A stretch of DNA of 64,000 nt from Rhododendron vialii (lineage: Eukaryota; Streptophyta; Magnoliopsida; Ericales; Ericaceae): positions 10,497,001-10,561,000 of the forward strand of contig NC_080563.1 in NCBI RefSeq assembly GCF_030253575.1, read 5' to 3'. The translations under genes were made by a program, and so were the position numbers. Below, piece after piece: positions 1-13,161 of the stretch. Position 1 is the first letter of the stretch; each line of letters opens with the position of its first letter. The notes below the pieces were generated by a model. It was not told where the DNA came from. It searched no databases and saw only the letters and a program-made list of their open reading frames with translations.

Positions 1-3000
1 ATTACAAAATGCCTTGTTATGAACTTGTCAGATGGCTGATACAGGAAACTGTCATGTTAAAGACAACAGAGTTGCTATTTCCTTTTGCGATACCATGCCA
101 TTACTGAGGTAACAAGGTCACACTAGCTTCCATCTTGCAAACATGAGCTATGTTCGGTTGCGCGAGGAAACGAACGAAAGAGGGCGGGAAGAGGGAAGAA
201 GGGTTGTAGCTAGTCAGTCAGCAGGAAGGGGGAGGGAACTCATTTCCTTCCTCATGCACCTGGGGTGCGTTAGTCTGCAAGTTCGAAAACTGGTAAATAA
301 GGTGGGAGAGAGCCAGGCTAGATCCATACATTTGCATAATTTAAGGAAGTCACCCATAAAAAATTTGTCATCCTTTAATTCATCTACAGTACAGAAGTAA
401 AATATTTTGAAATCATTCCTTCCTCTCCTCCTCTTTGCGCTATCAAACTATATAGTCATGTCCGCCAGTATCAATTGTATTCATCAGATGCTGAAAATTA
501 CCCATTATGGAATTCTGAATTCCTTGAAGCCTCATCAAATCTTTCTTTTTGCACACATTGAAAGTGATGTATTATGTCACGGTCTAGGTCAGAATAAAAG
601 ACAACACAGCTCACAGCTGCACTAGTTAGTTACAGCTAGTGGCTGTTCCAGCTCCTTAAGAGCCAAGTAACCACTAAAAGCTTAAAAGCAATCTCTCAAT
701 TGCCTGAGGCAATTTGCAGTCCCCTGCCAAATGACCCAAATCCTAGCCTACTAGAGCAGTATTCCTAGTCGAGTCATGACAGTCGTCCTTATATTACAAG
801 GCTAATTCTCAGAGCATGATGGGATTTGACTGATCATAGACCTAATCTTTAGTACATATGCACAAAATGACGGCTTTATACTTGAACAAATGTTCTCATC
901 TTTGGAAAACCAAGCATTCCAGCACGGCATCAAGCAATGGCCCTTCTTTGTTCTTATAATATGGCAAACTGATAACAAGGGCTTGCTCCAAATGTACTCG
1001 TCACAACCCCCATTTTCGCGCTCCTGATGGGAAGGTGAAAAACCGTAGTTCCTACTCAACCAATCACCAAACAATAATAGGAAGTAAGAAAAATACGATC
1101 AACACCAGATATACGTGGAAAACCCTAAAAGGGAAAAAACCACGGTAAGGAATTAAGCACTATAAAACTCATTGTGTAGTTACGAGTAATCTTACCACAC
1201 GATTTGAATCCTCACAATCGCCCTAAGACCTACTCGCCGAATCGCTCGTTCACCACACACCCGGTGCTTAATTGCCGCTGCCTTGAATCTATAAGCCTTC
1301 CACAATTCCTTGGAAATCCACCGAAAAACAACTCTAAGGTTGTTGAAATAAAGTTGTGAATACTTCTTGGAGAGATTGATTGTCGCTTCAATGATCCAAC
1401 AATTGGATTGGAACTCCAAGATACAAAGTAGTAGTTAAATTGGAAAAATTAACAAAGTCTTTTTACTACTGCCCTCTTTTTCGTTGTTTAACTTAAACCC
1501 GCATCATCGCTGCTGCTTCCTTTTCGTTGCTTCTTTTATATTCAAAGGCAAGTGTTTAGACTGCCGCTTTTCTCCCTTGCCCTAGCAGCCGAAAAGAGTC
1601 GGTATTTAAATTACTTGTTTCCCTCCCAAATCTTGCCTTATTAAGACAGGTTGCTCCGGTTGATAACCCGATCAATCCATTCCATTTTAGCTCGATTCAT
1701 TCACTCTCTATTACAAATAAAGATTTCTTCAACTCTACTCCTATACAGATTCGCTACGCTTAGAAAAGATAAAAGAAATTACAACTCGATAAAGAATGGG
1801 ATACAAAAGAAAATGCGTTTTGTCAATGGAGCCAACTAAAAAATAGAGCTGCTTTTTGGAGCTTACAGAAGGTGTGCATGATAGCAGGGTTAAGTCCTTA
1901 TTGCAACAAAGAGCGACTTTAAGAGTTCGAAGATGCTGCCCCAATCCCCATTAACCACGAATACTCCGTTTCTGGAGCAGCAAATAATCTCAGCATCTCT
2001 GGCCTGTCTGTTTTGGAGAGAAGATTACATACCCCGCCTGACTGCGAAGACCTTAGAGTCTATCCGGATTGCATTTCTTCGTGGTGATTTAAAGGAGACT
2101 TCGTACTAGTCTGGAGTGTTCCGTTTCAAACCCCAGTTCGAACAAGACGAGTAACTTCAATCATACGCAGGGATTTACAAGTGTTAGAGGGAAAAGGGAG
2201 ACTTTACCAAACAAACTGTTATGGCTAGCTTCTTTTCTAATCAGTCTTTCCAGTCAGGTATCACTGTCTCGTGCCGATTCTGGCTTAGCTCCTGAAATTG
2301 GCTTGGACCTTCAAGAGACCTTCACACCCTTGACAAAGAAAGGTTCTTTCAATAGAAGACTATGGTCTTTTATTACAAGTGCTTAAAAAGTTGTACTTGT
2401 CCAAGTAAAAACTCTTCTTGCAGCGGTTAGACGGTCCTGGAGAGAAATGGAGGACTTGATCTCTCCGAGCTAGCATCGTGTTATGGTGTACTAGTATTTA
2501 TTCTCTGATTCTTCTGTTAGCTAATTTTCTTTTCTTGTTATCTTGCTATGTCTTCAAGATATATCGGGAGCATGTCGCTGGCTAATACAGAAGCAATAGC
2601 CACCTTCCAGTTGGTCAAGTAATGGTGACCATATGTGACCTCGCCTGAAAATGCACCCGTTTATCCCTGCGATGCTATGCACAAACTTCAAACAGATGCT
2701 GACATTTTTTTCTTGACCTTGGCAAATCTCACGTACTGTTGGGCCTGGAGTACCTCTATGGATTTGCTCTAAAAACAGACTTGCATATATGATGTCGAAT
2801 ATTATAAAAGACGACTTAATTAAAGCCCTCCCTAACACTTATTGGGTTTTAGGAGAGCTGTGGAAAAAGCGGTCCGACAAGTGATATCAGAGCTATAAAG
2901 TCATGGGTTCAATCATGGTCTAGAGAGAGTTCGCCGGGTCCTTTTGAATATTACATTAGTTAAAAGAGAAATTATAATTAGTTGGATTATTAAATATGAA

Positions 3001-3323
3001 AAATTGAATTCAATGGATACAAATATACATTTTCTTGCAAACACCCTTTAAAAGTAAAATTCATACATAAAATGACGGTTATGAGATTTTAATAGCGTTT
3101 TCTTAAAGATAAGTTTTGAATTGATTATTCTACATAAATTTGTAGTGCTATAAATAGTTTATAAACATAATAATGCAACTTGAACCAAGCCGTAGTTCAA
3201 ATCAAAATCGAGCCGCAGATAAAACGTTTGGACCGGTCCAATTTTATGAGTTTCACAGATCAATTTGACTCTCAAAATTACCAATCTAGAAGAATTAATC
3301 TAATTCCTGATTTAACGCAAATG
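1..3323. other. intergenic, no gene recognised
   Basis: I see no open frame here that resembles a known protein; the short frames are not supported by splice signals or family similarity. A sequence at about 2884-2895 (TGATATCAGAGC) resembles the tRNA-Met primer-binding site of plant LTR retrotransposons, but no LTR could be matched beside it. The rest is AT-rich unique-looking DNA. Confidence 0.5.
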
Positions 3324-4416
3324 CAAATTAATGTGGTCAGTGCTCACCCTGAACATTTGGGGTAAAATTGAAAGCAACCAAAAAAGAATTGGGTAAATAC
3401 GAACATGAGAAATTAACTGCCTTCCCCATGTAGCAAATAAGGTAAACTTTGGGGGTATCGATCAGTACCAATGTTGCCTGCCTCCTTTTAAATTAACGTG
3501 GTCCATGCTCACCTTGAACACCTAGGGGAAAATTGAAACAAACCAAAAAGAGTTGCGTAAATACTGACACGAGAAATTAACTGCATGTCTGCATGCCTTC
3601 CCCCATTTAGCAAATAAGTAAACTTTGGGGGGTATCAGTACCAATGCCTCCTAAACCAAACCAAACCGAGCCTTATGTGCTAATGTCTCCTCCTTTTAAA
3701 TTAACGTGGTCCATGCTCACCTAGAACACCTGGGGTAAAATTGAAAGAAACAAAAAAGAGTTGCGTAAATATAAACACGAGAAATTAATTGCCTTCCCCA
3801 TTTAGCAAAAAGGTAAACGTTGGGTTGGGAGTATCAGTACCAATGCTGCCTCCTTTTAAATGAACGTGGTCCATGCTCACCTTGAACACCTGAGGTAAAA
3901 TTGAAAAAAAACCAAAAAGAGTTGCGTAAATACGAACACGAGAAATTGATTGCATGCCTTTCCATTTTAGCAAATAAGGTAAACTTTGGAGGTATCAGTA
4001 CCAATGTCTCCTCCTTTTAATTTATCACCCCTCAATTAGACCTAGGCCCATCTCTAAGCCCTAATTTGGAAAGCCAAAATGCCAGGAGTATTCGTTTATT
4101 CCTCTCCTTGGTAAGACCAGAGAAGAGTTAATTCAGGGGTTTAATTTTCAGCTGGGGTTTGAGGTATCCATAATTTATCCTCCTTAATCCCCCGCCAAAA
4201 ATTTGACGATTCCACCCCTCTTTAACCCCTTTCCCCCAGCCCTAGCCTCACATCACACACATGCACACCCAGACAGATCAGGAAAAATGGAAGAGAGAGA
4301 GAGAGGCATATCGTGATGACGGCGAGGAGCCGTCAATAATCGACGATGATCGTGAAGCTCTGTTCGTGTGTGAACTGGGTTGGTTTCTTAATTCTTCTTC
4401 TTTTTTGTCTTTTGTT

Positions 4417-4418
<2 letters not shown>

Positions 4419-4493
<75 letters not shown>
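4419..4493. repeat. compound microsatellite (CT)n(CA)n
   Basis: A pure CT run of about 52 bases is followed directly by a CA run of about 23 bases. Open frames across it are artefacts of the repeat. Confidence 0.97.
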
Positions 4494-4494
<1 letters not shown>

Positions 4495-4771
4495 CAAGAA
4501 CAAGGAGAATAAAAAGATCTAAGGAAATTTATTATGTGTATGTGCGCCCATGTGTTCTATGTAACCCCACCAATCCACACTTTAAAAAACACATTATTAG
4601 CAAAAAAAACAACTTTAAATTTTTTTATGCTTATTAGATTAATTAATTTATTAATAAATTAAATTATTATTGCTTAATTATGAAAAAGTAATTATTTTCA
4701 TTAACTTTTGCAATTTTATATTTAACTTAATGAATAATCTAATTTATTAATGCACAAGGGCAAAAGAGTTA

Positions 4772-4960
4772 CTCCCTCCGTCCCAAATTTTTTGTCCGGT
4801 CCTCAAAACGGAGTGTTAAAATTCAAACTTTTTCACAAATTAAAAATACTCATTGATATTTTGTAAGTTGTTGAAAAACTTTTGATTTTTTCTTGCAAAA
4901 ATTGTATTATTTTTAACACTCCGTTTTGCGGACCGGACAAAGAATTTGAGACGGAGGGAG
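4772..4960. mobile_element. Stowaway-like MITE (Tc1/mariner type)
   Basis: The element starts CTCCCTCCGTCCCAAATTT and ends with its near-perfect inverse (AAATTTGAGACGGAGGGAG form). The inverted arms are about 50 bp, and the element is flanked by TA on both sides, the mariner/Stowaway target duplication. No coding capacity. It lies inside the sequence that interrupts the promoter repeat array. Confidence 0.85.
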
Positions 4961-5623
4961 TATTTAACAATTTTTTGCATCATTCACCCTTCCTTGTCCC
5001 CATCCAAACCAAGTACTCCCCCTCCACCCCATCCAACCAACTACTAATTAATTCCCTTCCATAAAAGTCACATTAATATGGGTCTACCCTTCTTAAATAA
5101 TACCCTCTATTATCTTATCTCCCTTCATAAATAATACGGAGTACCTCCAATTCTTATTCCGTATCCAAACGGGCCCCTGTGGTATATTTGAAAGAAACCA
5201 AAAAGAGTTGCACAAATACAAACACGAGAAATTAATTGCCTTCTCCATTTAGCAAAAAAGGTAAACTTTTGGGGTATTAGTACCAATGCCGCCTCCTTTT
5301 AAATTAACGTGGTCCATGCTCACCCTGAACACATGAGGTAAAATTGAAAGAAACCAAAAAGAGTTGCGTAAATACAAAGACGAGAAATTAACTGCCTTTC
5401 CCCATTTAGCAAATAAGGTGAACTTTGGGGGTATCAGTAAATACAAAGACGAGAAGTTAATTGCCTCCCCCGTTTAGCAAATAAGGCGAACTTTGGGGGT
5501 ATCAGTACCAATGCCGCCTCCTTTTATACTGGTAGTAGTGCACTAGTTTCTGAGATTGTGTTGTCTGGGGCCTGGGCTTTGACGAGAGGCCGTTTTCAAA
5601 TTGGTTTCTCTCACTCCACTCTT

Positions 5624-5625
<2 letters not shown>

Positions 5626-5661
<36 letters not shown>
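5626..5661. repeat. (GA)n microsatellite in the presumed 5'UTR of the CCT gene
   Basis: A GA run of about 36 bases lies some 185 bp upstream of the CCT-gene start codon, probably within the transcribed leader. GA/CT tracts also sit at the 5' ends of the beta-adaptin and TIR genes in this window. Confidence 0.9.
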
Positions 5662-5665
<4 letters not shown>

Positions 5666-5844
5666 TGCTTTCTTGTCATCTTGCTCTGTTTTGATTAAAC
5701 GAACCAGAAGCCAAATTGTCCTCACTCCAGTTCTTTTGTCTGCTTCAAAAACCAATTTCAATACATACACATACACTCCTATTCAGTGATTCTCAAAAAA
5801 TTTCCCTCAAAGTAGCCCAGAGCTTCAAAATACTGGTTTTTCCA

Positions 5845-8668
5845 ATGTCTTCTGATCTCTTCCTGCTTGATGAATCGTACTTCTCCGATCAATTCCTAGA
5901 CTCACCCATTGAACTCCTCCAAGCAATTTCAGACCACCACCAAATCTCCCAAAACCCAGTTCAAGAAACCAACTATTCTTCTTCCGACCAGATGACCCAC
6001 CCCATCTTCTCAACCTCACCCCCCAGCAACCAACTTGAAAATCTCTCGCTCTACCAGACAACCCAGTTCCAAGATTTCTCTTCTCTTGAGGTGAAAACAG
6101 AGGAATGCCATCAGTTCCCGCTGAGTTCCCCGTACGGGTTCGAGCCGTTCGGGCACGGAAATGCCGCTGAGAGCGTGGCGAAGATGATGCAGAGGAGCTT
6201 CAGCAGCCACTCTTTCGACGGAAATAAGCCCAGCTTCTCGTTTCAGCCTCGGTTTGATTGCGTTGTCGAGTCTCCGCATTTTCAGCCCCAGGTCATGAGC
6301 TCGCCTGAAAGCAGCTTCTCCGTCGGGCAAATGAGGAGGGTTCACAGCACTGGAGATTTACAAGTGTGTTCACCTTCTCCGTATCTTTACATGCATACAT
6401 GTAGTGATGTCGTCTATGTGCATCAGTGTTTTTCTTTTTTTTTTTTACGTAATCAGATGTTCGGACTAATTTTCGCGCACTCCAAATAATTACAGAAACT
6501 GAAATTAATGATCGGACAAATTCTATGTGATGGTCCCTAATTTTGGAATGCATGTGCGTCGGTGTTTTCTATCTCTGTTTGTCGTTTTCCTTGTTTTCTC
6601 TGTTTTACATTTTTAATTAATTATGACGCAGGTGGTGTCTTCAATTAAACCCAACTTTTGATTTTAAAGTTATTTGGGACCCTTTTAATTCAACTTCAGA
6701 TTTGATTTTAGTCGATTTGTTACTATTGGGTATTTTGACGATGACATTTGCTATATATGGTCTTTTTATTTCGTATGACTTGTTCCATAAGCAGAACTCA
6801 ACTTTAGTGACATGCGATTAATGCAAGTCTTTTTCGAAAAAGTTTAATCTGATTTTTAACATTAACTTGATTTTATACTCATAAAAGTAGTTTAAATAGT
6901 TACTTTATCACAATTAATTCGCGAAAATCTACTCATGATTTTTTGGCATTTCAAAGGGAAGTAATATTTTTTCAAAAAAGAAAGAAAGAATAGGGGATCA
7001 ATAATACGGGATGGAAGGAGTAGCACTTCGCTACACAAGGAGAATTCCGAACGACGTAACAAATTAACAAATTTTCATTTTCGTTTCTTATTCTAATACC
7101 ATTAACAAATTTTTTGCACTAATTCTTGTTCAGAAGATCAAAACAACACAGGCAAACCACAGGCTGTCGTCAAGCCCATTGGCAACAGAGAGCTCATTCA
7201 TTGAGGAGGCAAATCTCAAGGTGGGGCGTTACAGTGCAGAGGAAAGGAAAGAGAGAATTCACAGGTACAGAGCAAAGCGTACCCAGAGAAATTTCAACAA
7301 GACGATTAAGGTAAATTGAGCAAAGGTTAATTAAAGACTACAATTTCAAAACACGCGTCCAGAGTCGGTCGATGTGCTGTATTCGTACATCGAACTCGTT
7401 CGGACACAGTTGTGTCCGGAACGCGAGTTCCTAGCTAGACCTGGACAAATTGATCTGGGAATTGAATTTGTTTTGTTTTCTTGCGCGACTATAATACGAA
7501 TGTTGGTTGGCTACTTTCTTTGTTTTTGACGTTGGCAATAATAACAACAGTACGCATGCCGGAAAACACTAGCCGACAATCGGCCGAGGATTCGTGGCAG
7601 GTTCGCGCGCAACGATGAAACTGGAGAGATTCCCAAAGCTGCGAATTTTAATCGATACGAAGACGAAGATGATCTCTGGGTAAATTTTTACAGTATTTTC
7701 TCTTCATTTCACTGACTTCCATAACTTTACTCCTCTGTTCTCTGTCCTTTCAGAAATACCAGTAGTAGTTTTCTTTTCTTGTTTTTTGGTCAAACGGAAT
7801 TTCACTGGTAGTAGTTTTCACGTGCCACTTTTTATAACAATAGTACAGTAATAAACAAACAACCGAACTGGGACAGAATGTAGTAGGCCCATCCAAATCA
7901 TTCATGCTCGGTAATGAATAACTAAGATTTCTTCCCGACAACACGAATGCTATTCTAGTTCGGTTATTTGTTTATTACTATTGTTATAAAAAGTGGCAAG
8001 TGTACCCCCGGGTTCCAAAATAAACCACTTTTTTTTTTTGTCCTTGACACGTGGGAGTTTCAAAACCATCCTTACTCCTTACATGTAAAAAATATTTTAG
8101 TATATTTTCTCAAAATTTAAAAGGGATGTTTACATAATAAACTGTGGAGTGGGAAAATCGCTCCTTTAATGGAGTAACTAATAGTATGGAAAAAAAATTC
8201 AGTGTTGTGCGGGCACTTGGTGCCCGTGCATTTGAACCATCCATTCTGTGTTTGAACGGCTCAAATATGAAGAGAGAAAAATGAGAGAGAAAGTGTTGGG
8301 GTGAGAAGAGAGAAAGAGTTTCAATCCGAGCCGTCCAAAAGTGTATCGAACGGCTCGGATGCGCCGAGCGAGTACCACGTAGAATATACCCGCTCAATAC
8401 TGAAAAATCTCTCAATAGTATGTGTTAGGTACATCGGAGCATCAAGGGTAGTTCCACACAGTACTACGAGAATTACTCTTTTTTACCAAAGCATAGTACA
8501 AAATGTTTTTTTTTTTTTTCCCATAATTTAACGAAGTTGAGTGTGATGATACAGATCGATGGGTGCAACGAAGAAGATGAGGAGAGAAGTCTAATGGCAG
8601 TGGGTGGAGGAGGTGGTCCATTCTTCAACATGTTGGGTCCGACCCAGATTCAGTACTACGGCTATTGA
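5845..8668 (+). CDS. CCT-motif family transcriptional regulator (CMF type)
   Basis: Four coding exons, all joined in phase 0: 5845-6363, 7134-7310, 7551-7679, 8555-8668; product 312 aa. The CCT domain is at about residues 205-248, starting RYSAEERKERIHRYRAKR and continuing across the exon 2/3 junction into YACRKTLADNRPRIRGRFAR. This basic module serves in nuclear localisation and in binding DNA or NF-Y subunits in CONSTANS-like proteins. There is no B-box zinc finger and no receiver domain, so it belongs to the CCT-only group and not to the COL or PRR groups. The N-terminus is acidic and Ser/Gln-rich (MSSDLFLLDESYFSDQF), and a QMRRVHSTGDLQ motif precedes the first intron; I recall both from Arabidopsis At1g63820/At5g41380-like proteins. 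The C-terminus is Gly-rich, then IQYYGY. An in-frame ATG at 5716 adds 43 unconserved residues, so I prefer 5845. Target genes are not predictable. Confidence 0.9.
7816..8004. mobile_element. fold-back element in CCT intron 3
   Basis: An inverted repeat with arms at about 7818-7872 and 7955-8002. Both arms carry a CACTTTTTATAACAATAGTA-type block and a TAATAAACAAA block, separated by about 80 bp of unrelated loop. One arm has a 4-bp gap relative to the other. No coding capacity; MITE-like. Confidence 0.7.
8172..8425. mobile_element. MITE-like inverted-repeat element in CCT intron 3
   Basis: The left end (AATAGTATGG, then TTCAGTGTTGTGCGGGCAC) matches the inverse of the right end (ACTATTGAGAGATTTTTCAG, then TATTGAGCGGGTA). 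Internal copies of a CGAGCCGTTCGATACAC-type block are also partly inverted. It lies within intron 3 of the CCT gene and makes up about 30 percent of it. The superfamily was not assigned. Confidence 0.55.
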
Positions 8669-11600
8669 TCATGACTGCAACCATCTACTCTGGAGTACTA
8701 GATTTCACAAGGGTGTTCACCAGAACGTGGACCACATAGCCATGATCAAATGCCCTAATTTTCTCTCCAAGAAATTCAGAAGGCTTGAGCTTGATTGATG
8801 AATAATAAGTTACTCTAGTAGTAGTTTTCTTTTATAACTCAGGTGTCCGGATCCGGAGCCGGCTTAAGTTAGTTGGTTTTTTGGTAGAATAGTAGTAGTC
8901 GTTTTTTTTGTTTTTTTTATTTTTATGATTTATGATATGATGCATCAACTGTAGCTATGGCACCATATGCATTTTTAATGCAGTTATTCTCTTTATAATA
9001 ATCATCTCCACGCTCTGTATATATGATAATCAACGTCTCTTTCATTTTTTTTATTTGATTACTAACGATGAAAGAATACAAGTATCTGAATTACGTTAAA
9101 GGGGACATAAATCCACAATTACTCTATGCCCGACTAGTAGTCCATTAAGAGGGCAAAGAATTGAAGAATAAGTGAATAACCCCGGCGTTGCTTTTGGCAA
9201 GGATCAACCACGTGAACTCCCTCACGAATGTGTAAATTAAGAGGGTGACCAAATATCAGCTCCATTTTGAAGATAGGTAGTGTTTCCAGATAAAACATGT
9301 GTTCTGGTTTCTGCTTGGTTTTAGATGAGCTAAATCAACTTTTGACCAAGCTAATTTGTGAATGGGTGGACAAGGGAAAAAGAGAGGCCAAACGGGGATT
9401 CGTTGAATGAGTGTGAATGAAGCAAAACGTCGTTTTTTCCAGACAACCAACAGGCTCCCCGGGTTCCAACGTTATAGACTTCACTTGGGAGACATTAAAA
9501 TTTCCATTCTAAAAACTTATTTTCCATAGATAAAACACTCATTTTCATAAATAGAGCAGATTTTAAGATTGTAGTTAAGTATAACTAACTTTTAATTGTA
9601 TATTAGCTTTTGTTAACGTATCTTATGATACACGATATGTATCCTGATACGATTCATAAATTGAAAAAGCACTACACAAGACATATTCCGATTTGAAAAC
9701 AATAGGACTCACGGGCTTCGAATCCTAGCACACTTTTAGGGGACATTTCAAACCGTTCTGAGTTCCATGGTGTCCAAACCAACCTTCGTACTTCGAATTA
9801 AAGCTCACAAAAATCGTTTCATCATCGGAATTTGTCTACGACAGGACTTAAATATTTACGAAGCTAAATTAGGGTGTCTACAATCATCTCATCACAATTA
9901 ATGCATCCTTGATCGTTCAATTAAGTATTGTGGAATGAAATTTCAGAGTTTGGTAGCCAGTAGTTAAACTCCCTATACTTCTTCTCTAGGGTGTAAATCT
10001 CTTTTTACCACTTATAGTTACTTTTACAATTGAATTACTTTCTTTACTTGGAAAGAAAAAGTGAGAAATCATTGAGAATAAGGCTTCTTTTGAAAACATT
10101 CTTTCTGATTCCCTTCTTATTGGGCAAAATGACTGCCTATTTTTCACAGATCGAATTGAATGTAGTGAAAAAGGCAGGTCAAATTCTAACCATGCATCGT
10201 GGCAACTTGCTGTAAAAAAATTAAGTTTACATCACAGTAATAGCACAGTAAAAATAGTATATAAAAATATAATGGACAGCAGCCACATAAAATGCTCCTG
10301 TTATTTTGAGTACTTGGGGCCTAGGTTCGATTGGCTACTTAATTATTTTAATCAGGCAGGCCACAGTTATGATAAACCTTCACAGAGCTGGCCTTGAGGT
10401 AAACTTCAAAGGTGCAGCCGTTTTAGAGCCCTAAGAATTTAAAATGTAAGCGGCTCGCGGGTCTCTTATTTTGGCACTTTTTATAATAATCCAACAAAAA
10501 AAGGTCTTCGTCGTTAATCTTCGTTTTCGGCTTCCGAAAAGTCAGGACCAGATCTGGACCTAGCTAGATGTTAATGGTGGATCAACTCTATGTTTGACTG
10601 GAACTTTGAGTGCTAAGAATAATCTACAGCCATAGCACTCACCTCTTTTTTAGTGTGTTTGTAACGTGGGATTCTCTTTCTCATGATATATTTTGAGACT
10701 GTACGTACGTAGTTTTTTTCTTCTATCATTCTGGTTTTCTGTTTTTGGTTTTCTTTATAGGGTTTTTCTGAAAACACGAATTTTATTCAGGAAACGCTAA
10801 GTTATTAAGCTACTTTAAGAATATATTTGAGGGTTTTTCTAATAACACGAACTTTATTTAGGAAATCGCTAACAATAATTAATGTTTGAATCTACTAAAG
10901 AAAAAACCGCAAGGCCCTTACTATGTTCTTATTTCTTGGAATTTAAATTATTTTTTTTCGCACAAATGTGGGGCTTCTCAGAAATTTTCTGGGAGTCAGT
11001 TCCACCCTCTCCCTTTTTCACGGATGTGAGTTGAAAAATTACTTCTTATAAATCAAAAGCGAGGGTATCGCTATTTTTCTTCTTATATCTCTCCCGAATT
11101 GTGTTTTAAAACGGGTCCATTATTTGTATTAGCATTACTACGTCTACTTACGAAAGAATCATTTTTACTTTTTTTTTGCATTTTGCTGAAGATTAATCGA
11201 GACAAAATTGTGTCTTCACTGTTGAGACCAGTTCTCCAACATGATTGGACAGAATTCGGACCCAAATTAGGGAAAGTAATCAACAAGGACAAGACCAAAT
11301 TGTTTTCCATATAAGTGAGAAAGGAAATGGAACCTTCCTCTTCTTTAAAAAATAATTGGTCAAAGGAATTTCCGAGGCTAGAGCATAGAGAATAATAATT
11401 TATGAATTAGGTTTTCCGTACACTTTCGGTGCTGTCAAATCCAGAGTGATAATTCTTGCCGCAAATAACTTGAAGATCAATGGAGTCTCATTAGAGTGGG
11501 GAAAGGCAAAGGTCACAGCAGCCCATTTTCTTGGACTCTCAACTCCTAACCGTTCATTTTCTTAATTTGGCTCGTCAAGTTTATTACCATTGTTCACACA

Positions 11601-13073
11601 CAAAAAAAATCTGGTTAATCGGATACAGTTAATCGTATGGTCGAAGCATATTTATCTAATACCACCTTTTTTCAAGATCGTACTAGTTGCCCAAACTATC
11701 TAAGAACATGCGTTCCGAGCATGCATATACATACTCATGTCCAATCAAATCTAGTATTTCTTTTGCGATGGACCAACTCAATAAGCTGAACGAAATGAAC
11801 GGTTTTGGATACGCATATGGGCCCGGAATGGGTCCTATAACGGCGCCTTGAGGTTCGGGGGAAGGACAAGCCCGTCTTGCATGAGAGATGGTCTTTCCCC
11901 AATTCTAAAATTGGGGAGTTAATGACAGTTTTGAATTATGTCATATTGATAAGTGTTAGTAGTAGATTTCTTGGGTGGTTCCATTTTTAGACCTAAAATC
12001 AATTAGTAACAGATGGAGTAGTCTTTAGATTATATTAATCGAGCTTAGGTGGCTTAGATGAGAGATGTGAGATAAAGTCTAATTCCCCTCACTTGCTTGC
12101 TGAAACCCGGTAAAAGTAATTCCAGCCTGCTAAGCTACCAAATTTTATGTTGTTCAATTTATAAAACCCAGAGCCCAGGCCACAAGGATGCCATCTTTTG
12201 GGTCGGGGGACACTGCTGAACGACATCCCTGTAAAGCGGCTGATCCGGCCGTTTATCTCGGCACGAACAACTCAGATTGAATCTGAACGACTACAACTCT
12301 GAGCCGTTAATTGCTCGGCAAAGATCTGAGTCGATAGCCGAAATGAATGGCATGATAGACCACTTTGCACCCGTTTTGCCGGGAATACTTAGCAGCATCC
12401 CCCATTTCCAATCTTTTGTGGTCTTGGAATATTTTAACACAAGCATCTTAAAGAGATGCTCTGATTATGTAAAGTTCAACTTTGTACTAATTGCACAGGA
12501 TCTTTTAGTCACTGCTTTCTTCAAGTGTGGCATCTTCAATCATAATTTGACATAATTTGACCAAATTCTTTATCAAAAGTTATGATTGTTTTCCAGTTGA
12601 AGAACCCCAGAAAGTCCCCCCCTAGTTCCCCTGCTCAGCTTAGCTTGACACCTGCTAGGCTACTATCATAGAACAGTTAATCACAACTGCCCCTGAAAGC
12701 CCATAAAGAAACAATGAGCATCCGAAAAGATGCATCCCAGTTGGCTTTTCTTTGGTCCCCAAAATCAATCCTTCATCAACAGGTTATCTCTTCCACATTC
12801 TTCTTGCTGTGAAAAAACCCCCTTGTTTTGTGAGTTTCTGTGGGACAGCTAAAATGGTTTTTGAGCAGAAGGACAAAAAAAGAAAAAAGAAAAAAAAGAA
12901 TGCTTATTAAATTGAGCAGCTGCACTAAAACTAACAATGATTCCAAAGGAACAGTTTTGACCAAGGCAATAAGAGAAGGTTTAACAACCAAAGGACAACT
13001 TCAGTTTCTTTATAATTGCACTACTATAGATGATGAGACGTTTGGTCTCTCACATTAACTAGAATGATACCCA

Positions 13074-13161
13074 GGCAGGGATCTGAGTGAATGGACCCAG
13101 GATTTTTGTTCAGTGGAGGCAGGGATCAGAGTGATTGGACCTAGGATTTTTGTTCAGTGGA
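13074..13161. repeat. 44-bp tandem duplication
   Basis: Two adjacent 44-bp copies start GGCAGGGATC and end TTTTTGTTCAGTGGA, differing at a few positions. Confidence 0.85.

Larger units (their letters stand above)
3324..5527 (+). repeat. interrupted tandem array of a ~160-bp unit upstream of the CCT gene
   Basis: At least six degenerate direct copies of one unit are visible. Each contains, in order, a GAGAAATTAA block, a CCCCATTTAGCAAATAAGG block, a GTATCAGTACCAATG block, a CCTCCTTTTAAATTAACG block, a TGGTCCATGCTCACC block and an AACCAAAAAGAGTTGCG block. The GAGAAATTAA block recurs near 3408, 3571, 3779, 3940, 5226, 5382 and 5451, so spacing is mostly 156-208 bp with a short 69-bp last unit. 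Sequence from about 4020 to 5165 interrupts the array and holds a microsatellite and a Stowaway-type MITE. The last unit ends just before the presumed promoter and 5'UTR of the CCT gene. Confidence 0.85.

Noticed and set aside
143-400. 85-aa open frame near the window start
   Set aside because: No family resemblance, no splice or promoter support, and composition typical of non-coding DNA.
2884-2895. TGATATCAGAGC resembling a retrotransposon primer-binding site
   Set aside because: No LTR end directly upstream and no matching second LTR, so it may be chance.
5716-5844. Upstream in-frame ATG extending the CCT protein by 43 aa
   Set aside because: The extension is not like the family, and MSSDLFLLDESYF at 5845 matches the usual N-terminus.
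10310-10345. GGTTCGATTGG resembling a tRNA/SINE B box
   Set aside because: No A box, no foldable tRNA cloverleaf and no target duplication nearby.
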